From assembly GCA_021811275.1 (NCBI GenBank), contig JAJZPI010000005.1, positions 1-64,000 of the forward strand: a DNA stretch of 64,000 nucleotides, read 5' to 3'. The stretch comes from Deltaproteobacteria bacterium. GTDB taxonomy: Bacteria; Desulfobacterota; Desulfarculia; Desulfarculales; Desulfarculaceae. Position 1 is the first letter of the stretch. Each line of letters starts with the position of its first letter. Both the position numbers and the translations under genes were made by a program. A model generated the notes under the pieces. It had not been told where the DNA came from, ran no database searches, and worked only from the letters and a program-made list of their open reading frames with translations. Positions 18,138-27,639 of this stretch are shown here, piece after piece.

Positions 18138-21100
18138 CCCGCCTGACCGCCCTGGTGCTCTCCCGGCCCCTGGGCGGGATCACGGTCTGCCTGTGCCTGG
18201 CCGCCCTGGGCCTGGTGGCGGCCTGGGGCATCAACGTCAGCCTTTCTTCGGGCAACCGTTATCCCGCCCTGACCGTGGGCATAAATCTCCCCGACGCCGG
18301 GCCCGAGGAGGTGGAGACCCTGGTCACCCGCCTGGTGGAGGAGGAGGCCCGGGCCGTGGCCGGGGTGCGCAAGGTTTTCTCGCTTTCGCGCACCGGCCGT
18401 TCCCAGGTCACTGTGGAGCTGACCAGCGCCAGCCGCATCTCCGAGGCCGCTCAGGACCTGCGGGGCCGCCTGCGCCGTATCAAGCCCAAATTGCCCCATG
18501 ACGCCAAGCCTCCGGTCATCAGCCAGTACAGCCCCGCCGATCAGCCCGCCGCGGTGTTGGGAATCACCGGAGGCGAGTCGCTGGCCGCCACCGGCGATTG
18601 GGCGCGCGAGATCCTGGCCCCGCGCCTGCGCCGGGTGGAGGGCTTGGCCGAGGTGCAGGTGAGCGGCGCGCCGGAGCCGGAGATCATGGTCGACTGCGAC
18701 CCGGGCCGCCTGCGCGCCCTGGGGCTCACCGCCCGCCAGGTGGCCCTGACGGTCAACCGGGCGATCATGGACCTGCCGGCCGGGGTCCTGCGCCCCGGCG
18801 ACGAGCGCTTGCCCTTAAGAGTGGCCGGGCAGGTGGCCGGGGCGGCGGAGGTGGCGGCCCTGCCCGTGGCGGGGCGGCCCGGCGGAGGGGTGCTCACCCT
18901 GGGCCAGATCGCCACCGTAAAGGCCGGCCACCGCGATCCCCAGGAGATCACCCGGCTGGGCGGCCGGCCGGTGGTGACTATCGCGCTTTTCCAGGCCGGC
19001 GGCGCCAATCTTAGCCGACTGTGGTCGCAGGTGGAGGGGGAGTTGAGGGCGCTGGCGCCCGCCGAGGGCGCCGGCCCCCGGGCGGAGGTGGTCTACAGCC
19101 AGGCCAGCATGCTCAGCGAGGCCATGGGCCGGCTGGCCTGGATGGCCCTGATCGCCGCCGGAGCGGCGGCGGCGGTGCTCTACCTGTTTCTGAGGCACCT
19201 GGCCTCCACCCTGGCCGTGCTGGCGGCGGTGCCATTTTCCCTGCTGGTGGCCCTGCTCCTGGTCCGGCTATTGGGGATCGAGCTGGACGTGGTCTCCTTG
19301 AGCGGACTGGCCCTGGCCATGGGCATCCTGGTGGACAACGCCGTGGTGGTCATCGAGGCGGCGCATCACCACTGGCAGGCCGGCCTGGACCGCCGCCAGG
19401 GCCTGGTGGCCGGGGTGGGCGAGGTGGCCTCGCCCATCGCCTTCTCCACCCTGACCACGGTGGGCGGCTTCCTGCCTCTGCTTCTGGTCTCAGAAAAGGT
19501 TCGCCAGAGCCTGGGCGGCTTTTTCTGGGGCATGAGCCTGAGCCTTTTGACCTCGCTGATGGCGGCCCTGGTGCTGGTGCCGCTCCTGCTGCTGTTCACC
19601 GGCGGCGGCGCCCGGCCGGCCCCGGTCTTCCAGGCCCCGGCCCTCTACCGGCGCGTGCTGGCCTGGGGCCTCAAGCGGCCAGGGCTGGTGGCGCTCATCG
19701 CGGCGGCGACGCTGGGAGCGGCCGGGCTGTTGGCCCCCGGGCTCAATTTTCAGAAAGGGGCGGGGCTGGAGACCAGGGGGCTGAACTTGCTGGTGGTGCT
19801 GCCGCCGGGCACGGCCAAGACGGTTACCGACCAGGAGGCCACGCTCCTGGAAGACAAGCTAGCCAAGCTGCCCCAGGTGCAGCGAGTGCACTCGCGGGTT
19901 TGGGGCAGCCAGGGCCGCATCACGGCCATCCTGACCCCGGAGGCCGAGGAGAGGGCCGCGCTGGCGGCGGCCGACCAAATCCTGGCCGAGAACAAGGGCC
20001 AGGCCCAGCTTCATCTGCTGCCCCTGCACGAGGGCGGCGAACAAGCCACCTTGAGCCTCCACCTCTTCGGCCCCGACTTGGCGGGGATCATGAGCTGGCA
20101 AGCCGAGTTGGGCAAGCGCCTGCGCGAGCTGAGCCAGGTCAAGGACGTGGTGGTGCGCATGGGCAGCCCCACGCCCGAGTTGGAGATTTTCCTGGACCAC
20201 CGCCGGCTGGGGCAGGTCGGCCTCAAGGCCGGGGCGGTGGGGGAGGAGGTTAGGGCCCACCTGACCGGGCCGGTGGCCGCGCGCATACCCCGGGGTGAGC
20301 AGGAGATAGAGGTGCGGGTGCGGGGCCGGGAGGCGGAAACTCCCGCCGCCTTGCGGAACCTGTTCCTGCCCGGGCCGCAAGGAGCCATGATTCCCCTGGA
20401 GGAGGTGGCGATCAACCGCATCCGCACCCGTCCCCCGGAGCTTATGCGCGAGGACCTGCGCCGGGCCATCCAGGTTTCCCTGGTGCTCAGGCAGGGCGAC
20501 ACCCTGGCCGCCGCCGAGGCGGTGGCCGAACTCATGGCCGCCCAGCCGCCGCCTGCCGGATACGCCTGGCAGATGGGCGAGGAGGTGGAGCGCATCCGCG
20601 CCACCCGCCAGGAGATGCTCACCGGCGTGGCCCTGGCCCTGGTCCTGGTCTACCTCATCATGGTGGCCGCCACCGAATCGCTGCTGGGCCCCCTGGTGGT
20701 TCTCTGCTCGGCGCCCTTGGCCGGGGCGGGGGTGGTGGCGGCGCTGAGGTCCCTCTCGCTGGCCGTGGACATGCCCGTCTACCTCGGCGGCATCATCCTC
20801 TGTGGGCTGGTGGTCAACGTGGGGATAGTGATGCTGGACGCCATGGCCCGCCAGCGCCGGGATGGATTCGCTCCGGCCGAGGCCGCCGCCCAGGGGGCCC
20901 TGCGCCGGCTGCGGCCGGTGCTCATGACCACCCTGGGCACCAGCGCCGCCACCCTGCCGCTCCTGCTCGACCGCGGGGTGGGCTCGGGGGCCTGGGCCCC
21001 GCTGGCCCTGACCCTGGCCGCCGGACTCATAACCTCGGCCTGCTTCTCCCTCGTGCTCACACCGGCCCTGTTCCCCCTGGCCGCCCGCCTGGAGGCCAAA

Positions 21101-21154
21101 ATCCATGGAGGAAAAAACTCAAAAAATACTTGCGTTTCCCTTGGAAAAACGTAG
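18134..21154 (+). CDS. RND efflux transporter permease subunit (second)
   Basis: GTG start at 18134 overlaps the upstream TGA (GTGA); 'TRLTALVLSRPLGGITVCLCLAALGLVAAWGINVSL', TM4 'GLALAMGILVDNAVVVIEAAHHH', TM10 'GGIILCGLVVNVGIVMLDAMARQ'. Confidence 0.92.
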   Translation: MTRLTALVLSRPLGGITVCLCLAALGLVAAWGINVSLSSGNRYPALTVGINLPDAGPEEVETLVTRLVEEEARAVAGVRKVFSLSRTGRSQVTVELTSASRISEAAQDLRGRLRRIKPKLPHDAKPPVISQYSPADQPAAVLGITGGESLAATGDWAREILAPRLRRVEGLAEVQVSGAPEPEIMVDCDPGRLRALGLTARQVALTVNRAIMDLPAGVLRPGDERLPLRVAGQVAGAAEVAALPVAGRPGGGVLTLGQIATVKAGHRDPQEITRLGGRPVVTIALFQAGGANLSRLWSQVEGELRALAPAEGAGPRAEVVYSQASMLSEAMGRLAWMALIAAGAAAAVLYLFLRHLASTLAVLAAVPFSLLVALLLVRLLGIELDVVSLSGLALAMGILVDNAVVVIEAAHHHWQAGLDRRQGLVAGVGEVASPIAFSTLTTVGGFLPLLLVSEKVRQSLGGFFWGMSLSLLTSLMAALVLVPLLLLFTGGGARPAPVFQAPALYRRVLAWGLKRPGLVALIAAATLGAAGLLAPGLNFQKGAGLETRGLNLLVVLPPGTAKTVTDQEATLLEDKLAKLPQVQRVHSRVWGSQGRITAILTPEAEERAALAAADQILAENKGQAQLHLLPLHEGGEQATLSLHLFGPDLAGIMSWQAELGKRLRELSQVKDVVVRMGSPTPELEIFLDHRRLGQVGLKAGAVGEEVRAHLTGPVAARIPRGEQEIEVRVRGREAETPAALRNLFLPGPQGAMIPLEEVAINRIRTRPPELMREDLRRAIQVSLVLRQGDTLAAAEAVAELMAAQPPPAGYAWQMGEEVERIRATRQEMLTGVALALVLVYLIMVAATESLLGPLVVLCSAPLAGAGVVAALRSLSLAVDMPVYLGGIILCGLVVNVGIVMLDAMARQRRDGFAPAEAAAQGALRRLRPVLMTTLGTSAATLPLLLDRGVGSGAWAPLALTLAAGLITSACFSLVLTPALFPLAARLEAKIHGGKNSKNTCVSLGKT

Positions 21155-21215
21155 AATACGACCAATAAGTGGGAATGTGAGACCACATAACCAGGGAGTG
21201 GACAGGGCGGGCACA

Positions 21216-22043
21216 ATGCGTAAAGGCAGGAAGACAATCTGCGCGTTGCTATGCTTTGCGGCCCTGGCAATTCCGGTGGCGGCTCTGGCGGCTAGCTCCG
21301 TAAAATCAACTACCTACTACAATATTTACTACGATCAATGGCAAGGCGTGGCCGATGCCATGGGCACCTATCTGGATGCCGCCTTCACCACCGCCCGCGA
21401 TGTTCTGGGCTATGACAACGGCAGCAACGGCAAGATCGAGATACATTTCTACAGCGACCCAGGTAGTTCTACCTTGGGGTACACCATCCCAGGATCCAAT
21501 TCATTCTACTTGAACCTCACCCACGGCTCTTCCACCTCCGACTCCTACTTGCGCGACTACGGGGCCACGGCGGCCCATGAAACCAGCCACGTGCTGTTCT
21601 TCCACGAGACAAGGGTCAACATGTCCTCGGGCGACGCCGCCGCCTACACCTGGCTGACCGAGGCCATTTCCTATTACGTCGGCGACGTGGTCTATTCTTA
21701 CGGCGACAAGCTCAGCAAGAGCGCCCTGGGCTCCTACCTGTCCTCCTACAGCAGCAACGGCTCCAAAAAGGTCAGTTGGTGGACCAGCGGCGACAACTAT
21801 AAGAACGGCTCCTACAGCGCCTTGGACTTGGTCCAACTGGAGTCCATCGGGCTCTATCTTGACAGCCTCAAGGGCTGGTCCGGCATCCAGAGCGTCCTGA
21901 CCTACCTCTCCCAGGGCAACAGCGTCGACTCAGCCTTCCAAAAAGTCTACGGCAAGGAGACCGGCCAGAAGGACACCTCCACCGGCTCCACGGTCAACAC
22001 GCTCTACTCGGGTTACATTTACTACTACCTGGGTCACTATTAG
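21216..22043 (+). CDS. Secreted putative gluzincin-type metallopeptidase
   Basis: Start MRKGRKTICALLCFAALAIPVAALA (signal peptide); 'DYGATAAHETSHVLFFHE' (HExxH) and downstream 'WLTEAISYYVGD' (candidate third zinc ligand Glu). Confidence 0.65.
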   Translation: MRKGRKTICALLCFAALAIPVAALAASSVKSTTYYNIYYDQWQGVADAMGTYLDAAFTTARDVLGYDNGSNGKIEIHFYSDPGSSTLGYTIPGSNSFYLNLTHGSSTSDSYLRDYGATAAHETSHVLFFHETRVNMSSGDAAAYTWLTEAISYYVGDVVYSYGDKLSKSALGSYLSSYSSNGSKKVSWWTSGDNYKNGSYSALDLVQLESIGLYLDSLKGWSGIQSVLTYLSQGNSVDSAFQKVYGKETGQKDTSTGSTVNTLYSGYIYYYLGHY

Positions 22044-22190
22044 CCACCAGGCGGGTGGCCAACGGCAGAGGCGGCCGGCGCCCCGGCCGCTTTGTCTTTT
22101 GCGATGGCCGACGGCCGTCCCGCAACCCCGATCCCGGACTGCGGCGGTCTCCCGCATCCGCCCGGGGTTTATCCCAGACAGGGAGAAGGC

Positions 22191-22982
22191 ATGCCCAGAC
22201 AAAGCACCGACCGAATCACCCCCAAGCATGACCACCGGTTCAAGGACAGGGCCATTTGGACGCTCGCCGCGTTCCTGGCCCTTTCTTTGGCCCTGGCCTG
22301 GGGCCTGCCTTCGCCGGCACGGGCCCAGTCCGCCAAAACCGCGGGCAAGGCCCCCGCGGAGGCCAAACACGAGGAGCCCCCGGCCTGCCTGACGCAAGGG
22401 CAGCAGGTCCTGAACCAGCGCGAGTTCACCAAGGCGGCCGAGCTGTTCGCCGCCTGCGCCAAGGCCAACCCCAAGAGCGCCCCGGCCTGGTACTGGTTGG
22501 GCATGGCCCACTTCCTGGCCCACCAGGCATTGCCAGCTCGCGAGGCCCTGGAGAGGTGCCTGGCCCTCGACCCCAACTACCTGGCCGCCGCCTCCATCCT
22601 GGGTAAGCTCTATTCCTTCGACAAGGCCAAGCTGGCCCAGGCCGAGGATCTGTTGCAGAAGGTCTTGTCTCAGCGGCCCGACTATGAGGACGCCAGGTTC
22701 GACCTGGCCCGGGTTTACGCCATCACCGGTCGCTACGACCAATCCTTCCGCGAGTTCAACGTCATCTTCAAGTCAGAGGTGCGCTACGCCCTCTATCACA
22801 CCGAGCTGGGCAAGATATTCAAGTCCATGGGCCTGGAAAAGGAGGCCCGCCAGGAATTCAACCGGGCCCTGGCCCTGCAGCCGGACTTCACCCCGGCCAA
22901 GGACCAGCTCAAGGCCCTGGATGAAAATCCCTCCGTCTCCAAACCCGATGCCAAATCCGAGGCCAAGCCACCAGCCCGCTGA
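22191..22982 (+). CDS. Exported TPR-repeat protein
   Basis: MPRQSTDR... then hydrophobic segment; repeats 'APAWYWLGMAHFLAHQALPAREALERCLALDPNYLAAASILGKLY', 'PDYEDARFDLARVYAITGRYDQSFREFNVIFK'. Confidence 0.75.
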   Translation: MPRQSTDRITPKHDHRFKDRAIWTLAAFLALSLALAWGLPSPARAQSAKTAGKAPAEAKHEEPPACLTQGQQVLNQREFTKAAELFAACAKANPKSAPAWYWLGMAHFLAHQALPAREALERCLALDPNYLAAASILGKLYSFDKAKLAQAEDLLQKVLSQRPDYEDARFDLARVYAITGRYDQSFREFNVIFKSEVRYALYHTELGKIFKSMGLEKEARQEFNRALALQPDFTPAKDQLKALDENPSVSKPDAKSEAKPPAR

Positions 22983-23095
22983 TCCCGCCCATGCCAAGCC
23001 CCGCCGCCCCGCTCCTTGACAGGGGCGGCGGGCTCGCCTAGCCTATCGGTGAAGCCCCGCAGTTGACCTGACCAGAGGCACAGGTGGAGGATCAC

Positions 23096-24247
23096 ATGGC
23101 CAGCACCGTATATTTCGCCGATCTGCGCGCCAACTTGAAGCGCTCCTTCATGGACAAGATCGATTCCCTCGTCAACAGCCTGAACCCCGGCGCGCGCCTG
23201 AAGGCCGGGGGCCTGACCGCCATCAAGATACACTTCGGCGAGCGGGGCAACACCGCCTTCATACGCCCCGTGGTGGTCAGGCGCTTCGTGGACGCGGTAA
23301 AGTCGGTGGGCTGCAGGCCCTTCCTCACCGATTGCAACACCCTTTACGTGGGCACTCGCTCCGACGCCCCCAGCCATCTGATCACAGCCACCGAGAACGG
23401 CTTCGCGTTCAGCGTGGTGGGCGCGCCCCTGGTCATCGGTGACGGCCTGAAGGGGCATTCCTCCACAACGGTCAAGGTGGACCTGCCCGAGTGCGCCGAG
23501 GCCCACCTCGGCGCGGAGATCGTCGAGGCCGACAACCTGATCAGCCTGGCCCACTTCAAGGGACACGAGCTGGCCGGTTTCGGCGGCACCATCAAAAACC
23601 TGGGCATGGGCTGCGCCAGCCGGCACGGCAAGCTCTTCCAGCACAGCAACGTTTCCCCCGAGGTCAAGCCCAGCATCTGCATCGCCTGCGGCGAGTGCAT
23701 CCTGCGCTGTCCCGGCAAGGCCATCAACTTGGTCAAACGCGCCGCCGAGGAACCGGCCCCCAAGGGCTCCAAGCACGCCAGCCTGCGCGCCCTCAAGGAC
23801 CCGTCCAAATGCATCGGCTGCGGCGACTGCATCCTGGCCTGCCCCACCGGGGCCATGCAGATCCAGTGGGACGCCCAGATACCCCAGTTCATGCGCCGCA
23901 TGGTGGCCTACTCCAAAGCGGTCCTGGCCGGCAAGCAGGGCAGGGCGCTCTTCTTCAACTTCCTCACCCAGATCAGCCCGGCCTGCGACTGCTATCCCTT
24001 CGCCGACGCTCCCATCGTGGGCGACCTGGGCGTGTTGGCTTCCCTGGATCCGGTGGCCATCGACCAGGCCTCGGCCGATCTGGTCAACCAGGCCCAAGGC
24101 GCGCCGGGCTCCTGCCTGAAGCACGCCCACGCCTCCGGCCAGGATAAGTTCCGCGATGTCTACCCCAATGTCGACTGGGAGGTTCAGTTGGCCTACGCCC
24201 AGGAGGTGGGCCTGGGCAGCCGTGAATACGAGCTGGTCAGGGTCTAG
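23096..24247 (+). CDS. DUF362 family protein with 2x[4Fe-4S] ferredoxin motifs
   Basis: 'FGERGNTAFIRPVVVRRFVDAVKSVGCRPFLTDCNTLY', 'HFKGHELAGFGGTIKNLGMGCASRHGK', 'CIACGECILRCPGKAI', 'CIGCGDCILACPTGAM'. Confidence 0.9.
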   Translation: MASTVYFADLRANLKRSFMDKIDSLVNSLNPGARLKAGGLTAIKIHFGERGNTAFIRPVVVRRFVDAVKSVGCRPFLTDCNTLYVGTRSDAPSHLITATENGFAFSVVGAPLVIGDGLKGHSSTTVKVDLPECAEAHLGAEIVEADNLISLAHFKGHELAGFGGTIKNLGMGCASRHGKLFQHSNVSPEVKPSICIACGECILRCPGKAINLVKRAAEEPAPKGSKHASLRALKDPSKCIGCGDCILACPTGAMQIQWDAQIPQFMRRMVAYSKAVLAGKQGRALFFNFLTQISPACDCYPFADAPIVGDLGVLASLDPVAIDQASADLVNQAQGAPGSCLKHAHASGQDKFRDVYPNVDWEVQLAYAQEVGLGSREYELVRV

Positions 24248-24258
24248 GAAGGTCGTTC

Positions 24259-24468
24259 ATGGCCGAGACCAAGGGACTGGAAGTGGTTACTCCGGGGACC
24301 GCGCCTCCCTGCCTGCGCACCGGTGGGCTTATCTGCCGCGGCTGCCCGGGCTGGGAGGCCATGCTGGGGGCCATCGCCGAGGACGGAACTTGGGCCGGGA
24401 CGGCCATCCACTGCGGATGCACAGGCCTGACCGTGCGCCGCTCCCTCGGCTCCGGCCAGGCGCGCTAG
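24259..24468 (+). CDS. Small Cys-rich protein, faint similarity to 2-oxoacid:ferredoxin oxidoreductase beta N-terminus
   Basis: 69 aa MAETKGLEVVTPGTAPPCLRTGGLICRGCPGWEAMLGAIAEDGTWAGTAIHCGCTGLTVRRSLGSGQAR; sits 11 bp after the DUF362 gene, same strand. Confidence 0.45.
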   Translation: MAETKGLEVVTPGTAPPCLRTGGLICRGCPGWEAMLGAIAEDGTWAGTAIHCGCTGLTVRRSLGSGQAR

Positions 24469-24470
24469 GC

Positions 24471-25139
24471 TTGCGCGGGTTTTCGACAAGCGCCCCGACC
24501 CCTCTGGCCTGGCTTTTGGTCCCGGCGCTCGGCGTAGTCCTTTGCGCCACCGCGCCATGCGGCATCGCTTGGGCGGCAGGGGTGGCCTTGCCGATGGGGG
24601 CCTTCAGCGCAGGCGACATGGCGGGCTGGCAGGTCAAGGAGTTCAGGGGCCCGACCCAGTACGACCTGGTCCGCGACCAGGGCCGCACCGTGCTCAGAGC
24701 CCGCAGCCGGGCGGCTGCCTCGGGCCTCATCAGGGAGGCGGACGTAGACTCGGCCAAGCTCCCCCTGCTGCGTTGGTCCTGGCGCATCGAGCGCACCAAG
24801 CAGGGTGACGATTATGCCGTTCGGGTATACGTGGTCTTTCCCAGCGCGTTTTTTCGGCGTACCCGGGCCATCAACCACATCTGGGCCAACCGTCTGCCCA
24901 AGGGCCGGCACCTGCCCAACGCCTTCAGCGCCAATGCCGTGATGGTGGCGGTGGAGTCCGGCGACGAGGTGGCCGGGCGCTGGCTGAATGCGGAGCGCAG
25001 CTTCCGCCAGGACTATCTCAAGCTCTTCGGCGAGGATCCTCCCAGCATAGGCGCTGCGGCGGTAATGACTGACACCGACAACTCCGGCGGGGAGGCGATG
25101 GCCTTTTACGGCGACATCTCCCTGGCCTCCCTGGATTGA
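24471..25139 (+). CDS. DUF3047-like exported protein
   Basis: TTG start at 24471 (alternative to track ORF 24156..25139); hydrophobic N-terminus, 'FRGPTQYDLVRDQGRTVLRARSRAAASGLIREADVDSAKLPLLRWSWRIE...NHIWANRLPKGRHLPNAFSANAVMVAVESG'. Confidence 0.65.
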   Translation: MRGFSTSAPTPLAWLLVPALGVVLCATAPCGIAWAAGVALPMGAFSAGDMAGWQVKEFRGPTQYDLVRDQGRTVLRARSRAAASGLIREADVDSAKLPLLRWSWRIERTKQGDDYAVRVYVVFPSAFFRRTRAINHIWANRLPKGRHLPNAFSANAVMVAVESGDEVAGRWLNAERSFRQDYLKLFGEDPPSIGAAAVMTDTDNSGGEAMAFYGDISLASLD

Positions 25140-25143
25140 GGAC

Positions 25144-25971
25144 ATGAGGCTCACCTTCTGGGGCACCCGAGGTTCCATCCCCGTTCCGGGGCCGGACACC
25201 GTGCGCTACGGCGGCAACACCAGCTGCCTGGAGATCGAAAGCCGCGAGGGCCGTCGGGTGGTGGTGGACGCCGGCACCGGTATCCGGCCCCTGGGGCGCA
25301 AGCTCATGGCCCAGGAGCCGGACGAGATCAACCTGCTGATCACCCACCTGCACTGGGACCACCTGCTGGGATTCATCTTCTTCGAGCCGGCCTATAGGAA
25401 GGGCTGGGTCATCAAGCTGGGCGGCTGGCCCCTGGGCTTGAGCGGCCTGCGCGGCCTTTTCGACAACCACCTGGGCGACGGCCACTTCCCGGTGGGCTTC
25501 GACGACCTGCCGGCGAAGATCATGCCCTCGAGGGAGCTGGAGGCCCCGCGCTCCCGTCTGGGCGGCCTGACCCTGCGCGCTTGCCCCCTCAACCATCCCC
25601 AGGGCGGAGTGGGTTTCCGGTTCGACGAGCGCGAGGCCTCTCTGGTATTTCTGACCGACAACGAGTTGGGCGGGCCCGGTCCGGCCAGCCTGGATGATTT
25701 CGTCCGCTTCTGCGCCGGGGCCCGGGTGCTGATACACGACGGCCAGTATCTGCCTTCCGAGATGGCTGGCCACGCCGGCTGGGGCCACTCCGATTGGGCC
25801 TCGGCCCTGGACCTGGCGCGCCTGGCCGGGGTGGAGCGCCTCATCCTGACTCACCATGACCCCTCCCGGGACGACGGCCAGGTGGATGACCTGATCGGCC
25901 AGGTCCGCCGGGCCGCGCCGCCGGGGCTGGTGGTGGAAGCGGCCGCCGAGGGAATGGTGGTGGAGGTCTAG
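25144..25971 (+). CDS. MBL-fold metallohydrolase
   Basis: '[67 protein letters not shown]', '[12 protein letters not shown]'. Confidence 0.88.
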   Translation: MRLTFWGTRGSIPVPGPDTVRYGGNTSCLEIESREGRRVVVDAGTGIRPLGRKLMAQEPDEINLLITHLHWDHLLGFIFFEPAYRKGWVIKLGGWPLGLSGLRGLFDNHLGDGHFPVGFDDLPAKIMPSRELEAPRSRLGGLTLRACPLNHPQGGVGFRFDEREASLVFLTDNELGGPGPASLDDFVRFCAGARVLIHDGQYLPSEMAGHAGWGHSDWASALDLARLAGVERLILTHHDPSRDDGQVDDLIGQVRRAAPPGLVVEAAAEGMVVEV

Positions 25972-27356
25972 ACCCTCCGGCCGGACCCCAGCAGGTTGGT
26001 CAGGTCAGACACCGTGCCTTGCAAGGCCAGGGCTTGGCCGTCCAGCTGGGCCGAGGTCTCGGCCGATTCCCGCGCCGCCTCGGCGTAGTTCTCGGTCACG
26101 CTCTCCATCTGGGCCAACGAAAGGTTGATGCTCTCCAGTCCCTGGGCCTGGTTGCCGCTGGCGGTGGCGATGTCGCTCAAAAGCCCCGCCACCTCCCGCA
26201 CGGCGCTCGCGACCTGGGCGAAGTTGCCCAGGGTCTTCTCCACCAGCGCGCCGCCCGTTCGGGTCCGCTCCACGGCGTCGTTGATCAGAGATTGGGTTTC
26301 GCGGGCGGCCCGGGCGGCGCGCTGGGCCAGACCGCGCACTTCTTCGGCCACCACCGCGAAGCCGGCTCCGGCCTCGCCGGCCCGGGCGGCCTCCACCGCG
26401 GCGTTCAAGGCCAAAAGGTTGGTCTGGAAGCTGATCTCGTCTATAGAGCGCACTATCTTGACTATGCGCTCGCTGGACTGGGCCAGGGCCGACATGCCCT
26501 GGGCGGTCTGCTCTAGGTCTTGTGAGGCTCCGTCCATGGATTGGCGCGCCTGGCCCATGAGCCGGTCGGCCCGGGCCGAGTGCCCGGCGGTGGCGCGCAG
26601 GCCGGAGGCCATCTCCTCCATGGCCGCGGCGGTCTTGATAAGCTCCGAGGCCTGCTGTCCCGAGCCTTCGGCCACCCGCTGGGAGGACCGGGCCATGCGC
26701 GAGGAGACCTCGGCAACCTCATCCACGTAGGCATCCAAATCCTGGGTGGCTTCCCAAAGCCCGCGATTGATGGAGCGGGCCAGCCAGTACCCCACCACTC
26801 CCACCAGGAGCGCCCCCAGGGGTATGAGCACCGCCAGGAAGGCCTTGCCCTTGGCGCGCTCGGCCACGGTATGGGCCGTGGCCTGGGCCATGAGCGCCGA
26901 CTCGCGCCGGGCCAGATCCCCGACGGCATCTATGGCCTCGCGCAGGATTTCCTGACCCGGCGGCAGCGGCGCGCGTTCGGGCCGTCCGGCGCGCTCCAGA
27001 TAGGCGGCGGCCTGGTCCCGGACCTTTTGGGCGGCCTCGGCGCCTATCAGCCCCCGCCTGGTCAAGCCACCCAGGCTTTCCCCCGCGGCCATGGCCAGCT
27101 CCCGCGCCTGGCCCAGCAGCGCCGCGCGACCGGACTCGGGAGTCTGCCAGGCGGCCAACTCCGCCGCTCTCAAGGCCCAAAGGTCGCGCTCGGCCAGCCG
27201 GGCCGCCTCCACGGTTTGGGCGTTGACTTGGAGAAGCGCCACCAAGTTGTTGAGCACCCTGGTGGTGTGGGTGAATCCCAGCGCGCCGGTGAAGGCCACC
27301 AGGAGGATGGAGAAGGTGAAACCGACCGAGATCCTTTTGGAGACTGACATCCGCAT
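25968..27356 (-). CDS. Methyl-accepting chemotaxis protein
   Basis: Start [27 protein letters not shown] at 27356; two TM segments; '[55 protein letters not shown]'. Confidence 0.92.
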   Translation of the reverse strand: MRMSVSKRISVGFTFSILLVAFTGALGFTHTTRVLNNLVALLQVNAQTVEAARLAERDLWALRAAELAAWQTPESGRAALLGQARELAMAAGESLGGLTRRGLIGAEAAQKVRDQAAAYLERAGRPERAPLPPGQEILREAIDAVGDLARRESALMAQATAHTVAERAKGKAFLAVLIPLGALLVGVVGYWLARSINRGLWEATQDLDAYVDEVAEVSSRMARSSQRVAEGSGQQASELIKTAAAMEEMASGLRATAGHSARADRLMGQARQSMDGASQDLEQTAQGMSALAQSSERIVKIVRSIDEISFQTNLLALNAAVEAARAGEAGAGFAVVAEEVRGLAQRAARAARETQSLINDAVERTRTGGALVEKTLGNFAQVASAVREVAGLLSDIATASGNQAQGLESINLSLAQMESVTENYAEAARESAETSAQLDGQALALQGTVSDLTNLLGSGRRV

Positions 27357-27639
27357 GCGCCGATTCCCCTCTGGGGCGAACCTCGCCTTCGTCCTCGCCG
27401 GCGGGCGGGAGGCGTGGTTGAAATGGGGCAGGCGAGGAGGTTGGAGAACCCCGCGCCAGGGCGAACGTGCGGGCGAAAACAATATATCAGAACATTGACT
27501 TTTTGCCCAAGCGAACGCCGCCGAGAGGAAGGTGTCGCCGGGATTGCCGTTTCCGGACGCGGGCCGATTGACGAACCCCACGGTCTTGGATATCCTCCAC
27601 TTGCTTACCCCCCAGCTTTTTCCCGGAGGTCTTGACGGT

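Noticed and set aside
21130-21157. TTGCGT-N16-TAGAAT before the secreted HExxH gene
   Set aside because: Plausible -10 but weak -35, and largely inside the upstream RND coding sequence; left uncalled.
23000-23032. 11-bp stem hairpin CCCGCCGCCCC/GGGGCGGCGGG after the TPR gene
   Set aside because: No following T-tract; could be a structured spacer, so not called as an intrinsic terminator.
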